DNA of 64,000 nt from Tubulanus polymorphus. Its lineage: Eukaryota > Nemertea > Palaeonemertea > Tubulaniformes > Tubulanidae. The stretch lies in the NCBI RefSeq assembly GCF_964204645.1, contig NC_134027.1, positions 8,420,485 through 8,484,484 on the forward strand, written 5' to 3'. The notes under the pieces were generated by a model that was given only the letters and a program-made list of their open reading frames with translations, made no database searches and had not been told where the DNA came from. Shown in pieces: positions 12,534 through 24,500 of this stretch. A program made the position numbers and the translations under genes. Within the stretch, counting starts at the first letter, position 1, and the number at the start of each line of letters is the position of its first letter.

Positions 12534-13398
12534 CTTCGACGTTGCCGACTTCCGACTTCACTGCCATCCACTAGCGCATGCGCTGTGATGATGATCTTAA
12601 ACATTTTTGCCTAAATATTTTCTCTCAGATTAAAATATGATTCATATGTACCCAATTTAATGTTTTTATTCTCAAACATAGATGTAAAGAGATTCATTAT
12701 ATAAATATTCGATGTGAATCTTAAGTTAGTTGTGTGTATAATAAAGTTTTAATTGAGGCGAATCTTACTCGCGCGACAAAAGTGACCTATCCAAAATGAG
12801 GCGCACCCCCAAAACAGCTCGGTAAATTTTCTCAAATTTTTCCTGATTTTTTCTTTCTGGTCTACTGATTTGATATCCATCGTCGTTTAAATGATCATTT
12901 ATCACGAATAGGTAAGGACACGAGGTTTTGAAGCCATCCCGAGGTTTGTCACAGAGCGCCGGAGGGGATCCACAAGCAAGCAAGTTAATCAACCAAAACC
13001 ACACACCACGGCCGGCGCGGGCTTGGGACTTTGGGTTGTACTCTCAGTGCACATCAGATAATTTGTAAATCTTGTCTCTATGAAATGAAATAAATAGATG
13101 CAGGATTAACAGATTATCGTTTTTACAGTACGTGGTGGGCTAAGAATAGCTGCTTGCTGTCAAGCACCTCTTATGGATCGAGTCGTCTCTGCCCACCACC
13201 GGGACGCCATGTCCCACCGCTGGGTGTTTTTACTAGGATACCTGGGTAGAGCTCATATTCTGAAGCTTCAGCCCTCTAAAACTGGGCTGGACAGTATTGA
13301 TGATCAACCCTAAATTAAGATAAACAGTTGTATAACATTTTTGCTTAATTGTCATTTATTTTAGCCATCACTGTCATTGAAGATCCCAGCCGAAAATA
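12534..13398. promoter_or_regulatory. Shared divergent promoter interval of DENND11 and MEST
   Basis: The two start codons face away from each other across 865 bp, so this interval should hold both promoters and 5' UTRs. A GC-rich patch around 12995-13025 (ccacggccggcgcgggc) stands out from the AT-rich surroundings. An 79-codon minus-strand open frame at 12765-13004 is discussed among the findings. No TATA box is evident on either side. Confidence 0.4.
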
Positions 13399-15990
13399 AT
13401 GTATAGACTGCTGATTGCATTTGCTGCGTTGCTACTGGCCGGTTTCGTCATGTATCCACCGCCAAAATTGTCATCACGATTAAAGGAATGGTTGGACAGC
13501 GGGCAATATTTCCAGCATAAAGGACACAACATCTTCTATATAGGTGCAGTAACCCAGATGAAGACCTACTTTCAGATTTTAATTCATTTTATCATTTCAA
13601 AGATATAGTTCCAAGTTTTCTTTCTATTTAAGTAGTCCTATGCTTTAGTTGGATTTTTCTTATTAAGAATAAGGTTAATGCATGTCAATTCACATTTTAA
13701 GTGCTTATGAATAAGTGTAATGATGTAATGATGATGCTTATGTATTTATAGGTCCTCAGCTCCTGAGATCTGATTAGTTTTATCCTGTTTTGTAATTAGT
13801 TAGAAGGCTGCTTCATCCTCCCCTGGCAGGGATTTGAACCTAATGGCGTGATCCTGATAACCTAGTTGATTGATTTTTGTTTTGAATCGCATTATAGATA
13901 TTGTGACCAAGGCGAACTCGAAAGCAGCGAGTAGTGTCATCTGTTTACACGGATTCCCTACATCAAGCTACGACTGGTACAAAATACTGCCAGATCTGCA
14001 GAAACATTTTCACCGGGTTGTATTACTGGATTTTATTGGTTTCGGATTTAGTGACAAACCGGTAATCTCAATGATGAAGTGACTTTGATATAAAGGACGA
14101 AAAGGAAAGAAATAAAACATTGAAGTTTTTTTTCTTGCAGGTTAATCACACATACAGTATTTTTGAACAAGCTGATATTGTAGAAGATTTGTTAGACAAT
14201 CTAGAAATTAATGATGTTCATCTACTAGCTCACGATTATGGAGATACCGTTGCTCAGGAGCTGCTTTCAAGGTAAATAAATCTAACAAATACAATATGTC
14301 TAAGAAATACAGTATCTCTGCTTTGATGATTCAGGAAAATGTTTTATGAGTAGTATTGAAAGATAAGTTTAAGTATAAGCGGGTTTACAGACACATTCTG
14401 ATGTTGTTAAGGTTCTTTAGGTCTTATGTAAGGATGTCTATTTTCTCTTTAGTAAAGTTCAATATCTGAATTTTTAGATACAATGAAAAGGACCGATCTA
14501 AATCTTTGAAACATACTTATCAGATTCTCAGTGTTTGCCTATTAAATGGAGGTAGGCTCATTCATTACTTTACACAGCCCCAAATAGACAGCTTGGAAAT
14601 CAATGCCTTGCAACAGATATTAATTAACTGATAAACCACTCATATTTTAATCTAATCACATTTGGCTTCATTCTCTACATTTTGACCATTGTTTTTAGGA
14701 ATATATCCAGAATCGCATTCTCCGAGACCTATACAGAAGGTAATGTAAAATGAAAATGAAAAAGTATGCTTATTTTTTTGCAGGAATTTATCCAGAGACA
14801 AACTTTCCGAGATTTACTCAAAAGGTAGATAACTTTAGAGCAAAAATGACAATCATGAAAAATTGATGAAAATATGAAATGGTCTCACTTGTAGTAGTTG
14901 GGGAATTTCCCCTCTTTATCCAGTGGAAATTGAATTACAGTTTCTATCATATCAAATGATATTTCAAAATTATTTTTATGTTCGTATTTGCAGATTTTAC
15001 TTCAACCTTATATCGGTGCTATCGCAAGTAGATTAATGTTCTTCCAGTCATTTAGATTTAGGTATATTTAACTTGAAACTCATGTGTTAGATATAACTCA
15101 GTTCATTTATACTTCCAACTTACAAAAACCAATGAGAAATTTACAAAAAAACATATTCTTATGTTTTGGTCTAGTTTCAATAAAGTGTTTGGCCCTGATA
15201 CTCAGCCTGCTGATGAGGAATTAGAAGATTTTTGGGCAGCCATGAGGTGGAAAGATGGTCATGCGATTTTTCATAGGTAAGTAATTACATATTTGTGACT
15301 GGGTATTCCTATTTTTAGTACATGTATATGGAAAGGGAGTCAAATGCAGTGCGTATAATTCATTCATTTATTGAATTACGTTTTTCTTCAGGTTAATCAA
15401 ATACATTCCAGAAAGGCAATCAAATAAAGATAGGTGGGTCGGTGTTTTAAAAGATTGTTCAATACCTAGTAAGTTCTATTGAGATATCTACTACATATTT
15501 GTTAGAGAAATCTTTCAGTCAACAATGTTCAATAATTATACATCATTTCCATTTTTCAGTAAAAATAATTTACGGTCCAGCAGACCCAGTCAATCCACCC
15601 ATCAAATTCATCCCACATTCAAAGTAAGTATATTATGGGGTATTTACAGTAATTTATGTAAGGCTAAATATTTCTGTCTCAAGTTTAGGGTACTTCTGAG
15701 GAAATGATCAAATATGTGGTAAATCAGCTTCCAGTTCAAAGCAGCTAGTCAATTAACTCTAAACCCACCAAGATTCATGATCTGAAAGTAATCTAAACAT
15801 ATGTACATGTAATAGATACACTATGGTACTTTTGATTTATCTTTTCAGAAATACAGCTCCAAAAGTGGGACTCTATGTGCTGTCAGAGAATATAGGACAT
15901 TATCCACAGTTAGAAGATCCTAGTGGGGTCGTGGAGGAATACCTGAAATTTTTAACGCCGTTAAAAATTGCTCATACTCAAGCTATGTAA
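13399..15990 (+). CDS. MEST: MEST (mesoderm-specific transcript) alpha/beta hydrolase
   Basis: Ten exons, 13399-13543, 13898-14061, 14141-14271, 14478-14551, 14699-14739 (or the alternative 14784-14824), 14994-15061, 15175-15276, 15392-15468, 15560-15623 and 15849-15990, join in frame to 335 residues, the size of vertebrate MEST. An N-terminal hydrophobic anchor (about residues 3-19) fits ER membrane location. [15 protein letters not shown] (64-78) carries the oxyanion HG motif. HDYGD (134-138) is the nucleophile elbow, with Asp in the position used by haloalkane-dehalogenase relatives. [10 protein letters not shown] and then HYPQLEDP (His306) supply the other active-site region. The physiological substrate of MEST is not established. 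Exon 5 exists in two tandem versions. Vertebrate MEST is imprinted; nothing here bears on that. Confidence 0.95.
13800..13860. repeat. Fragment of the tRNA-like palindromic repeat family
   Basis: The stretch cctggcagggatttgaacct followed by aatggcgtgat in MEST intron 1 resembles both arms of the inverted repeat at 36547-36745, which contain gggattcgaacctgatggcat. The T-arm-like ttcgaa/tttgaa core suggests a tRNA-related SINE or MITE family. Confidence 0.4.
14699..14739 (+). CDS. MEST: MEST alternative exon 5a
   Basis: This is a 41-nt exon between GTTTTTAG and GTAATG, encoding (G)[13 protein letters not shown] at residues 172-185. It enters in phase 1 and leaves in phase 0, exactly like exon 5b. 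The segment lies just after the LSVCLLNGG strand, at the entry of the cap domain, where vertebrate MEST has GIFPETHRP. Exons 5a and 5b match at about 29 of 41 bases and 9 of 14 residues, counting the split Gly. Confidence 0.85.
14784..14824 (+). CDS. MEST: MEST alternative exon 5b
   Basis: This is a 41-nt exon with acceptor TTTTTTTGCAG and donor GTAGAT, encoding (G)[13 protein letters not shown]. It starts 44 nt after the end of exon 5a. The polypyrimidine tract is stronger than that of 5a. Joining 5a to 5b would add 82 nt and break the frame, and a 44-nt intron is very short for animal splicing. Confidence 0.85.
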
Positions 15991-17019
15991 TGATTTTGTA
16001 TATACCGATAATTGTGCTGTAATAGTCAACAGTTCAAATTTTGTTACCTGCGTTGTATGAACATTCACTTTGTCAGTGGAAGAAATAGAATAAGTATACG
16101 AGAGATATTGTGTATCAACTCATAGAATAATTCATTTGAGAAGGAAGTATTCAGCGGGATCATTTTAATGCGTATGTTGTTTAAAATGATTATTTTTGTA
16201 TTGAATAGTATATATTGTGAGACAAGGATTGGAAGTCATGTATATAATAATTAGAGCTGTAAATCAGTTTTGTATCATCGGGATGTATTTTGTAATGAAT
16301 TGTCGTAAAATAAATTAAACCATTAATGATAACCTTGTATTTGTCTTATGTCATTTGTTTGATTTCGAGTGGATTTTGATTTCTACATACTTGTACCACG
16401 AAACACATAGGAAAGGCTAATCTATATGTTATTGTAAATGAGATGACTTGTAGTTAGTAACATCGTTTTTTAAAATACCCGAAATACTGCGAGCGCCGAA
16501 ATCATGCACGTGGACATGCGCATAGACGGATAATAAGATAAAATCCCACTATGTACAGATTATAAGTTTTTTTGAATCGAGAATTTATTTAATCGAAAAA
16601 TTAAAAGATCTTACCCTAGAGATCATCGTCAGGTGTGAGATTATGACTAAAAACGAGGGGAGAACAGGCTAATTGGGTGAATTTCTGAGTTTAATTTGAT
16701 TTTTAAAACTTAATCTGTACATGGGTTTTCATCTAATAGTCCGTTTACCGCGTTTGAGTGTGGATATTCTACTAAGACGGAGATTATCGTATTTTCAAAC
16801 AAATAGATCTTGATTTCTTGATTAAGTCTCAGTCTATATGATATATATGCGACTTCAAGAAGTGATGTGATATTTCGCATCTCAGACATGCATGCAAATA
16901 ATTTTACGTAGTTCAGACAAAGGTGGAGCTACAATTTATAAAAAGGAATATTAGACTTATCATTTGAACGGATACATTTTTATCTTATTCTCCGAAAGTT
17001 TTTTTTTTGATTAAAATGT
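15991..17019. other. Convergent 3' region between MEST and the GPCR
   Basis: About 1 kb shared by the 3' UTRs of two convergent genes. A minus-strand AATAAA at 16584-16589 could serve the GPCR. No other gene, repeat or RNA was recognised. Confidence 0.5.
16309..16314 (+). terminator. Poly(A) signal of MEST
   Basis: AATAAA 319 bp after the MEST stop codon, in an AT-rich 3' UTR. No closer canonical signal was seen. Confidence 0.6.
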
Positions 17020-18045
17020 TTAGATGCTGGTTTTCGTGGTAGCATTGGAATCGGATGACTTTCCGCTGGATCTTGTCGCTCCAGATGTCGACGAATTAGC
17101 ATCTGCCAGTGGGAGCGATATTTTAGACTTTCGAATCTTTCGACAGCAGCAACAGAGGACGTTCTTGTAACCTTCTCTGAATGTTGTGTTCATGATTCCA
17201 TAGACGATGGGGTTTGTGCCGGTGCTCAGGTATGTCCAAATTACCGCGTAACGCATCGCGATGCCAACACCTCTCGTATGGATGTTACTATCAATCGCGG
17301 CGACAATTGCGTACGGCCAGAACAGTATAACCATCAGGACAAACGCCGTGAACAGTGAAATAATTGCTTTTTTCGTTTTGGCGTCGATTTTCTCTCCTCT
17401 GTTGACTTTCAAACTTGTTGCGCGAATGGTGATGAAAATCTTGAAATAGAAGCCGAATATCGTGAATGTCGGTATCAGAATTCCGAACGCAATTACCAAG
17501 TAAACGCAGGGCGTTTTTTGGGTGGGGTCAATTCTACAAATGAGTCCATCGAACGTGAAGAAACAACGTCCACCGAACGCTATACCGAAAATCAAACAAA
17601 TCGAATAAATCCAAATTCCAACGCATATCAGCAGCACGTTCCTCTTCGTGTAGATCTTCGGGTACCGATTATGGTGGCAGATTTTGAAATAACGGTTGAT
17701 GGCAATCGCTCCCTGGCCGTAAACAGACACGCCGTAACTGATGTAAGCCACCATCGTCAACGAAAAACATAATGTATCCCTTTCTAGCACTACTGTGTTT
17801 CGTTTCTGTAAAACGGTGATCGATATCTTCGAGGAGAGCATCAGCAGGATTAGCACCAAATCCGACACGCTCACCATCAGAATGAAAGTATTCGTACTCG
17901 TTCGCAATTTCTTCGTCACGAAAAAAGCCGAAATCAACAAACTATTACCGACCAGGCCCAGCAAAGTGAAGATCGGAGCAATTGCGGCGTGAACCGCTTT
18001 TTGAGAAGCGGGCGCTTCCAAAAGATACTTCGTTGTGTTATTCAT
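17020..18045 (-). CDS. Class A (rhodopsin-like) G-protein-coupled receptor, intronless
   Basis: A single exon of 341 residues with seven hydrophobic segments. Class A landmarks are GNSLLISAFF in TM1, VSVSDLVLI in TM2, Cys in ERDTLCF before TM3, NRY in place of DRY (AINRYFKICHHNRY), FWPY in TM6 and TNPIVYG in TM7. The C-terminal tail has a CCCC cluster, a likely palmitoylation site, and a Ser/Thr-rich end suited to arrestin binding. There are N-linked glycosylation sites at the N terminus (NNTT). The NRYFKICHH.RY and NPIVYGIMN signatures resemble melatonin-receptor-like and lophotrochozoan orphan receptors. TM7 has no Lys in the retinal position, so it is not an opsin. The ligand cannot be assigned. 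Gq, Gi or Gs coupling is not visible. Confidence 0.93.
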   Translation of the reverse strand: MNNTTKYLLEAPASQKAVHAAIAPIFTLLGLVGNSLLISAFFVTKKLRTSTNTFILMVSVSDLVLILLMLSSKISITVLQKRNTVVLERDTLCFSLTMVAYISYGVSVYGQGAIAINRYFKICHHNRYPKIYTKRNVLLICVGIWIYSICLIFGIAFGGRCFFTFDGLICRIDPTQKTPCVYLVIAFGILIPTFTIFGFYFKIFITIRATSLKVNRGEKIDAKTKKAIISLFTAFVLMVILFWPYAIVAAIDSNIHTRGVGIAMRYAVIWTYLSTGTNPIVYGIMNTTFREGYKNVLCCCCRKIRKSKISLPLADANSSTSGATRSSGKSSDSNATTKTSI

Positions 18046-19676
18046 AATGCCAAAAGTTCATTAAGACTATAATCCTATTTTTCTTACGTGTAACACAGCA
18101 AAGCTCGGTAAACAGACTACCAATTTCACGATCACCACCGTTCGAGCGCCTGACATCCGTATCATTATCCCGGTTTCCAGTAATACTATTGTGGAAAGTC
18201 TCGTATTGTTTATCAATTGACCTCTTGTTAATTTGATCAGTCTAATGGGCTAATTCAGTTGACTCATCTTTTTGAATTCAATAAAACGAACACCACTATT
18301 CCTATATATTCCTGTAAAACGAAACGGAAATCCCCCCCCATAAAATAGAAATTAAATTCGAAGACGTCACGAAGGTTAATTTTTATGGGTCACAAAGGTA
18401 CTTAGCGGCAGTGGCTTCAAACCATCTAATCTGCCTAATCAAACCTTTTATCTTTATCTGTTAAGTTATTTCATTTACTATCTATTGTCTAGGGTACGAC
18501 TGAAAGGGTAAGACAGTGTATACGCGTTCCTTGTCGGTCGTAAAGAAATTCCCGGAAGTTTTCTTTTTTTCTTCGATGCAAAGTCATGATAAAATGATAT
18601 TAGCTGCAATTTAACATGAATTGACCTATTCACTAGGGAATTCTTACAGCAGATATAAATCTTGCAGGATATTTTTGAATTTCTATCGGGAAACTTGTTG
18701 ATTAGCTATATAACTACTGTTTGGTAAAAATTCCATCGAATGTTTTCAAATAATAGACAATTTGGATACCAGCATCATAACCAGCATCACATCCTCCTTC
18801 GCCTAATCATCAATTTTCCGACAATTTGATCTGAAGAGGGAGTGTACATGTTTGGTGTCATTTAAAACTATGCACATTGTTTTCCATCCCGGAACTTAGA
18901 AAAAACCTCCACAATATGCATGTACCACTGTGATACATACCTGTATCTGGACATTGACATGATATTTAGTTCTGAAGAGGAAGAGATCCCACTTTTTCTG
19001 GAGGCTTTTGGATCCGCCCCTGTCCATGTTCTCAGACATTACATAAACACGGGCATAAGCACCATTCTTCCAACTTCTGATCACCTATGCTCAGATCAGA
19101 ACCTCACATGTATTACAAACAGCAGATATTAGCCGTCTTCAGTTATCACCATACAAAATCAATCGCCAAAATGAGCTGGTTTCGGGTTGCAGATTGTAAT
19201 CGGCATAAACCACAGACCAGTTATTGTTCTAGGTTTATGGTTTCCATTAATTTCTTTTTGCCATTCAAGAATTCCATCACCATTAAATGAAAACAAAATG
19301 TTAATGTTGTGTAATTTTTTATTGGGTCTTTATATCATAATTAACCATTTAACACAAAAAACAGTATTCATTCTTCATTGTTTTATATTCTATAATTGTA
19401 TTTACACAAGTATCGTAACAAATAGATTTCTTATTATACAATACATATGTACATAGTGAAGAAATTGCATCAGTTCAGAGCAAGTTTTAGTCAGTATTAA
19501 ACTGTTTGGTGATATGAAACAAAAAACGAACAACTTTTTTCATAACTTATAGCTAGAAAGTGCTCTTCAAATCAATATCAAGATCAAGTAAACCTTGCTC
19601 TAAAATACTGTATCAACTGTAAATGTCTGAAGTTACAACAATTGGATAAATCAATATACAATTTTAGGTCATTCCA

Positions 19677-19709
19677 TAGAACTCAAATCGAATTTGATTT
19701 GAGTTCTTA
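19677..19709. repeat. Short near-perfect palindrome
   Basis: agaactcaaatcgaatttga runs into its own reverse complement with one mismatch pair. A relative (agaactcaatcaattgattt, continuing gagttct) occurs at 41363-41391. Both have catagaactca-type left flanks, so they are probably members of one hairpin repeat family. Confidence 0.6.
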
Positions 19710-20547
19710 GGTCATTCCAAGAAACGCATTGTTAGAGATACAGGGAAATATACGATATTGATATTTTTTCACTCCACCAAGGATATCATGATTATCAATT
19801 ACAATTTTCAGTCGGAACTTAAACTCCCTCCACAGAGGTTCATACAATCTTAAGGTCGAAAGAAATAAATTTCACCCCCAATATTACTTCAGCCACAATC
19901 GCATCAGCCAACAAATACTGTGAGACAAGATTACATGAAAGTGCGTCGTATTCAATATTAGAAAATCAACCATTTTGGTCTCTATATTATATAAAATATA
20001 TATATATATATATATGTACAAGTGTGGTTTTTTTGGTTATCGAAGACTACTATCTACAAGAATGTTAAAGCAGTGTGGGACCTTATTCGTGAGACAACAA
20101 ATCCGAACATCACGTTTTTACATCATAGACCGTTTAAATTAGCAGATTGGTGTCGGATGGATGCATGTGTTGATACACTGCAACAGGGCTTTTGTCATTT
20201 TTTACATTTCACGGTTTAAAAGTGCGCCATCTACTAAATATTCCATATTCGTTATATTCATTTATAAATCTTAATAGTATAACAACAGTAATCATCATTG
20301 TACAGAGTAATGCCCCTTTGATAGTACGAATGAAACTGTATGATTGTGTATGTAAGGTTGGACAGGTAGCAGCAGTGATCTATATATATATATATATTGA
20401 TATATTCATATTCAAATACCGATGTATATTTTGCATCCATGCACATGTCAAGTAAGTGCTGCCACACTCTAGCGACTACTCTACAATTCGTTTCATGTGT
20501 TCTGTATTTTAGAATAATGGCAAGAGGTTAAAGCCATTACTAGACGA

Positions 20548-20833
20548 ACTAGGCGTCCAGGGACACCGCACCCACTTGGTGAAATGCTTGACAATGTCGA
20601 ATTTCAATAGTCAACACCCCCGATGATCAAATACAGGAATCAATTATTTTGGTAAACACTACTGACCACCAGTCGGCCATCTTGATCTGATTTGGCCAGT
20701 CTTTGGCCTGCCAATGTGTCTAGGGTATATGTATGTACCAAATATCAGGGCAATCCATTGAAGCATCTTCAAAACTCCCCATAGTGATTATGGACAGAGG
20801 AACAAATCGATGGACGAAAAGTGAACGCAACTG
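20548..20833. mobile_element. Internally deleted copy of the Helitron/pearl-like element
   Basis: The left end (actaggcgtccagggacacc) and right part (agtcggccatcttgat, tgtgtctagggtatatgtat, agtgaacgcaa) match the ends of the complete element at 56961-58239. The 154-bp tandem array, the ACGG tail and the terminal hairpin are missing. Confidence 0.7.
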
Positions 20834-21223
20834 AATCGAAACAAAAAAGTAGAGGGAAATTAACTACACTAATAAAGAAATTGAATAAAAATATATTATT
20901 CAAAATAAAAACCGAAAAAATTGAGGCTATGGAAGCAAAGCTTTCGGCGAAGAATAGTTAAATATTTTGGAAATGATTCGAAAAAAAATGAAATGTGTAC
21001 GTGTATACGTACACATAATTTTGTGTAATACGGACATTCAACAATATATTATGGCGTGCAATAGATCATTGTGATCTGATTTACCGATAAAAAAACATGA
21101 CAGAATAAATCACTGAATAATGATCAACAACTTTGAATTGTTTCCTAGGCTTGACAGAACCTTTCTGAATGGTATCCATCGAACTAGACACAGCAAAATC
21201 TATACACTGCCATGATATGAACA

Positions 21224-21229
21224 TTTATT
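21224..21229 (-). terminator. Possible poly(A) signal of the RASSF gene
   Basis: AATAAA on the minus strand about 350 nt after the RASSF stop codon. Confidence 0.4.
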
Positions 21230-21579
21230 CTTCAACTAGCACCGCTGAAACAAGGTCGCACATGTCAACAATAAGTAAGGCTGATTTGGGATCGTAGTCA
21301 CACGCTGGTTTGGTGGAGGGGGTGGTGCGGCGTGGCTGTACGAATTCAATCGACACCGATATCAAATAAAATCATTGAATTTAACGCAGACATTAATTTC
21401 GGAATAAATAATGAGCATCAATAAATATGACCATTTCGCACGACTAACCAACACATCGGTGAGTACGGGTACATTTTTTGCGCTACCGTGGCCATGCATC
21501 CAACTTCGTCAGCTGCCCGAAGATTTATCCGCAAATCGGCTGATATATAAAACACATCTACTAACGTACAAATCCACTG

Positions 21580-24500
21580 CTATGCAAAACTTTCATTGTT
21601 CGCTTTCATTTCGATTTCTAGTTCATGTAGTCTATTATCCATATGCATTCGAATGACGCGATATCGCTGGCGCACCTGTTCCATGTGATCTTTCTCTTCG
21701 CGATTCAAAATCATGAGAAAGTTGTTTAATTCCGGCGTGCTGAACTCGTCCCACTGAAATAAGATTGAAACGACGATTCAATACCGATATCATATAGGAT
21801 GAAAGGTCCGAAGTAACCAATCTAATGCATATTAAAACTGGTCGTTAGATTTACAAATCTTTTTTCGGATTTCAATGTTAAGAGACAGGGCCCGGTTTTA
21901 TAGACTGGCAATACCTTTAACCCGAGGGCTAACTCAATTCATTATCAATTGAGTTAGCCCCTGGGTCAAAGGTAATACCAGTCTATAAAATCGGGCTCTG
22001 GTGTTTACTTACAACTATTTCAGCTAGTTCATTTTCTTGTAATACAAGGCGCCGGTCATGCATCTTATCCGGGCACCATTCTAAGTACAAATACAATGGA
22101 CGTTCAAAATCACTAAGTTTTCGGATTTTCACTGAAAAGAGAGAATAAGACAAACACATGTTAACCCTTTCAGAGCTGACTAATTAATACCCTGAAGTGC
22201 TGGAGATAATTTGAAAATTTTGAAAAAAATCCATCCCAGTCTGTTGCGTAACGGGCATACCCTACATTGCATCTAAATCATGGTGCAGTGTATCATAAGT
22301 TACTTATACTTGCATTTCACTATTTTTGACAGGTGCTACCATCTTTCAATAGGGATACATTACATCAATATACCACAATGCGGTGTACTAGCAAAGTCTA
22401 TCACCCATCTATACACCGCCATACAGAATAGACGCACTGAGAAATGGTTAAAGGCCTGAGTAGACACAGCCTATGAAATACATAGATATGATTTTTAAGA
22501 TTGTTTAACGCACAAAACATTGGCTACGATGCATTAAATGAGTCAGTAGAATCATTCAGGTATTGAGAAAGTGAACTTTCCCCTCGATGCACCCTTATTA
22601 ACCGTGTACACGGTAGAAAATCAATCAAAATCAATCGCGTAATTCTCGTTTTTGATTTATACGAATCTTCATTGATAGATCGACAGTAGGCAAGCGACGC
22701 CGAGCTACGAGATCAATTTCACCGCCCGCGGTAGTGCGCATATATATCGAGTCAGATTGATCAGGGATATTAAGCCATGCTATACGATGGTTTTCACTCG
22801 CGAGCAACCGGCGATGAATAAACAGATTTTTTCCTTTTATGCCGATTATTCAATCAGAAGGAATATTCCCCCGGCGGTACGTGGACCGTGACGAGAACGA
22901 CAAATAAAACCGTTATGAATCTAGATGCTAACTGGAAGATTCATGACATAGGAAATTGAATGTAACCCCCCCCCCCCCCAATACATTCTGCTTAGAGGAG
23001 CAGGTTTTTCAATTTTCTTGTCAAATGTGCAAAGCAACTTTTGCAAATAGGGATTGAGAGCTGACGCAGGAGAGTTGAAATATATCCTCTATTCCGAGAC
23101 TGGTGAAGTTGGTACACTATAACCATGGTAAATCAATAGCCCCCAGTGGTACTGACATCTCAAACATGCAACTGATTAGATTAGTTAAGTGATGAATGGT
23201 GTCCCCTTAGTAACATATTAGCCTAACAAGACTCAACTATTTAACTATTTCCATGAAGATCAAAGTATCAAGGCTAGTTAACAAAAAGATTTGTGTAGAA
23301 TAACACTGACGAACCGCATTCATATTGATGATTAGATCGTATCAAATGGTCCTGATGAAACTAATTGGAAGATAGGAATCCCATCATTCCGCAGTGTCAC
23401 TAGTACAAACAAGGTTGTTGCAAGGTCAACATAAGACAAGACCAATAATCGCGAAGTAGAATCAATATACATTCGATTTCCAGATACCGGTACCTTGATA
23501 CAATCCACAATCGCGATTGCTCGAAGCTATTTAGTTCTTATTGCACTAGCGAATGTTACAGACTTGAAATCCAGGAAATCTATTAACACGTACCTTTATT
23601 ATCTTCTTCTGTATAGTGTTCATACAAGGCAAACTTCATCGGATTATCCGTTATATGGAATTTCTTGAGTAAAATTGTTATCACTTCCCGAGCAGTAGTT
23701 GAACTAAAATGATAATTAAGATACCGGTACTTAGCGTCGGGGGGGGGGGGGACCTTGAAAATGTCATTATCATTCACTAGAAATAAGTAGGGTTGACAGA
23801 AAGTCCTTGCAGGTAATTGAAATTCTAATTTACGGGAGGCCCCGCTGATGTTCATTAATCCTGTTGTGCTACCATACCTGCCCGCCATCAGGCAGCCAGC
23901 GATCCAGGGAAATTAGTTCTATAAATCACTGAATTTCCGTGTCCGGTGAAAATGAATCGGCAACAGCTTTACGGCATAGACACATGCCTGACCTGACCCC
24001 GCGACCAGAAATCCTACCTTGATATGTGTAAAGGCTTGTCTACGTTTCTCGGTAAATAGAACGACGTCGTCAGTGAGTCGTCCTCCTTGATTTCCTCGTG
24101 AGCTAATACTTCGTAGATCGACGGCGGTCGTGTACCTATAGCCATACTGATCGGCCGACTTAGATTCAAATGAACACGAATAGACCCTTGGAATGTATCA
24201 TATTCTTCATCCTGTAATGACAAACATGAGAAAAGATATTAGACGGAACATCCTGCATGAAGTTCTTACCAGTTTGCATGCAATTGATCTTTATCCCTTA
24301 ACCTGCCAAGTGCAGTTGAGAAGTTTGATGTTTTTCCGCACGCAAAGAGAACCGAAATAATGAGATTTAAGCTCAAATACAAAGAATATCATGAACCAAA
24401 TCTACTTCGACCGTCATACGATAATTCTACGAAACAAACCGTCATCCATAACGAGATGTCATGATCAAAGTGTGAAAGTCTTTTCATTTGCAGTTTCGTT

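Larger units (their letters stand above)
18046..21579. other. Intergenic region between the GPCR and RASSF genes
   Basis: This 3.5-kb AT-rich region holds a 30-bp palindrome (19677-19709), two TA microsatellites (about 19989-20014 and 20382-20398), an internally deleted Helitron/pearl-like copy (20548-20833) and a tgtacgtgtatacgtaca palindrome near 20997. Open frames of up to 89 codons show no family resemblance. The left part should contain the GPCR promoter and the right part the RASSF 3' UTR. Confidence 0.5.

Noticed and set aside
17261-17992. Plus-strand frames over the GPCR
   Set aside because: They are antisense shadows of the seven-helix minus-strand gene.
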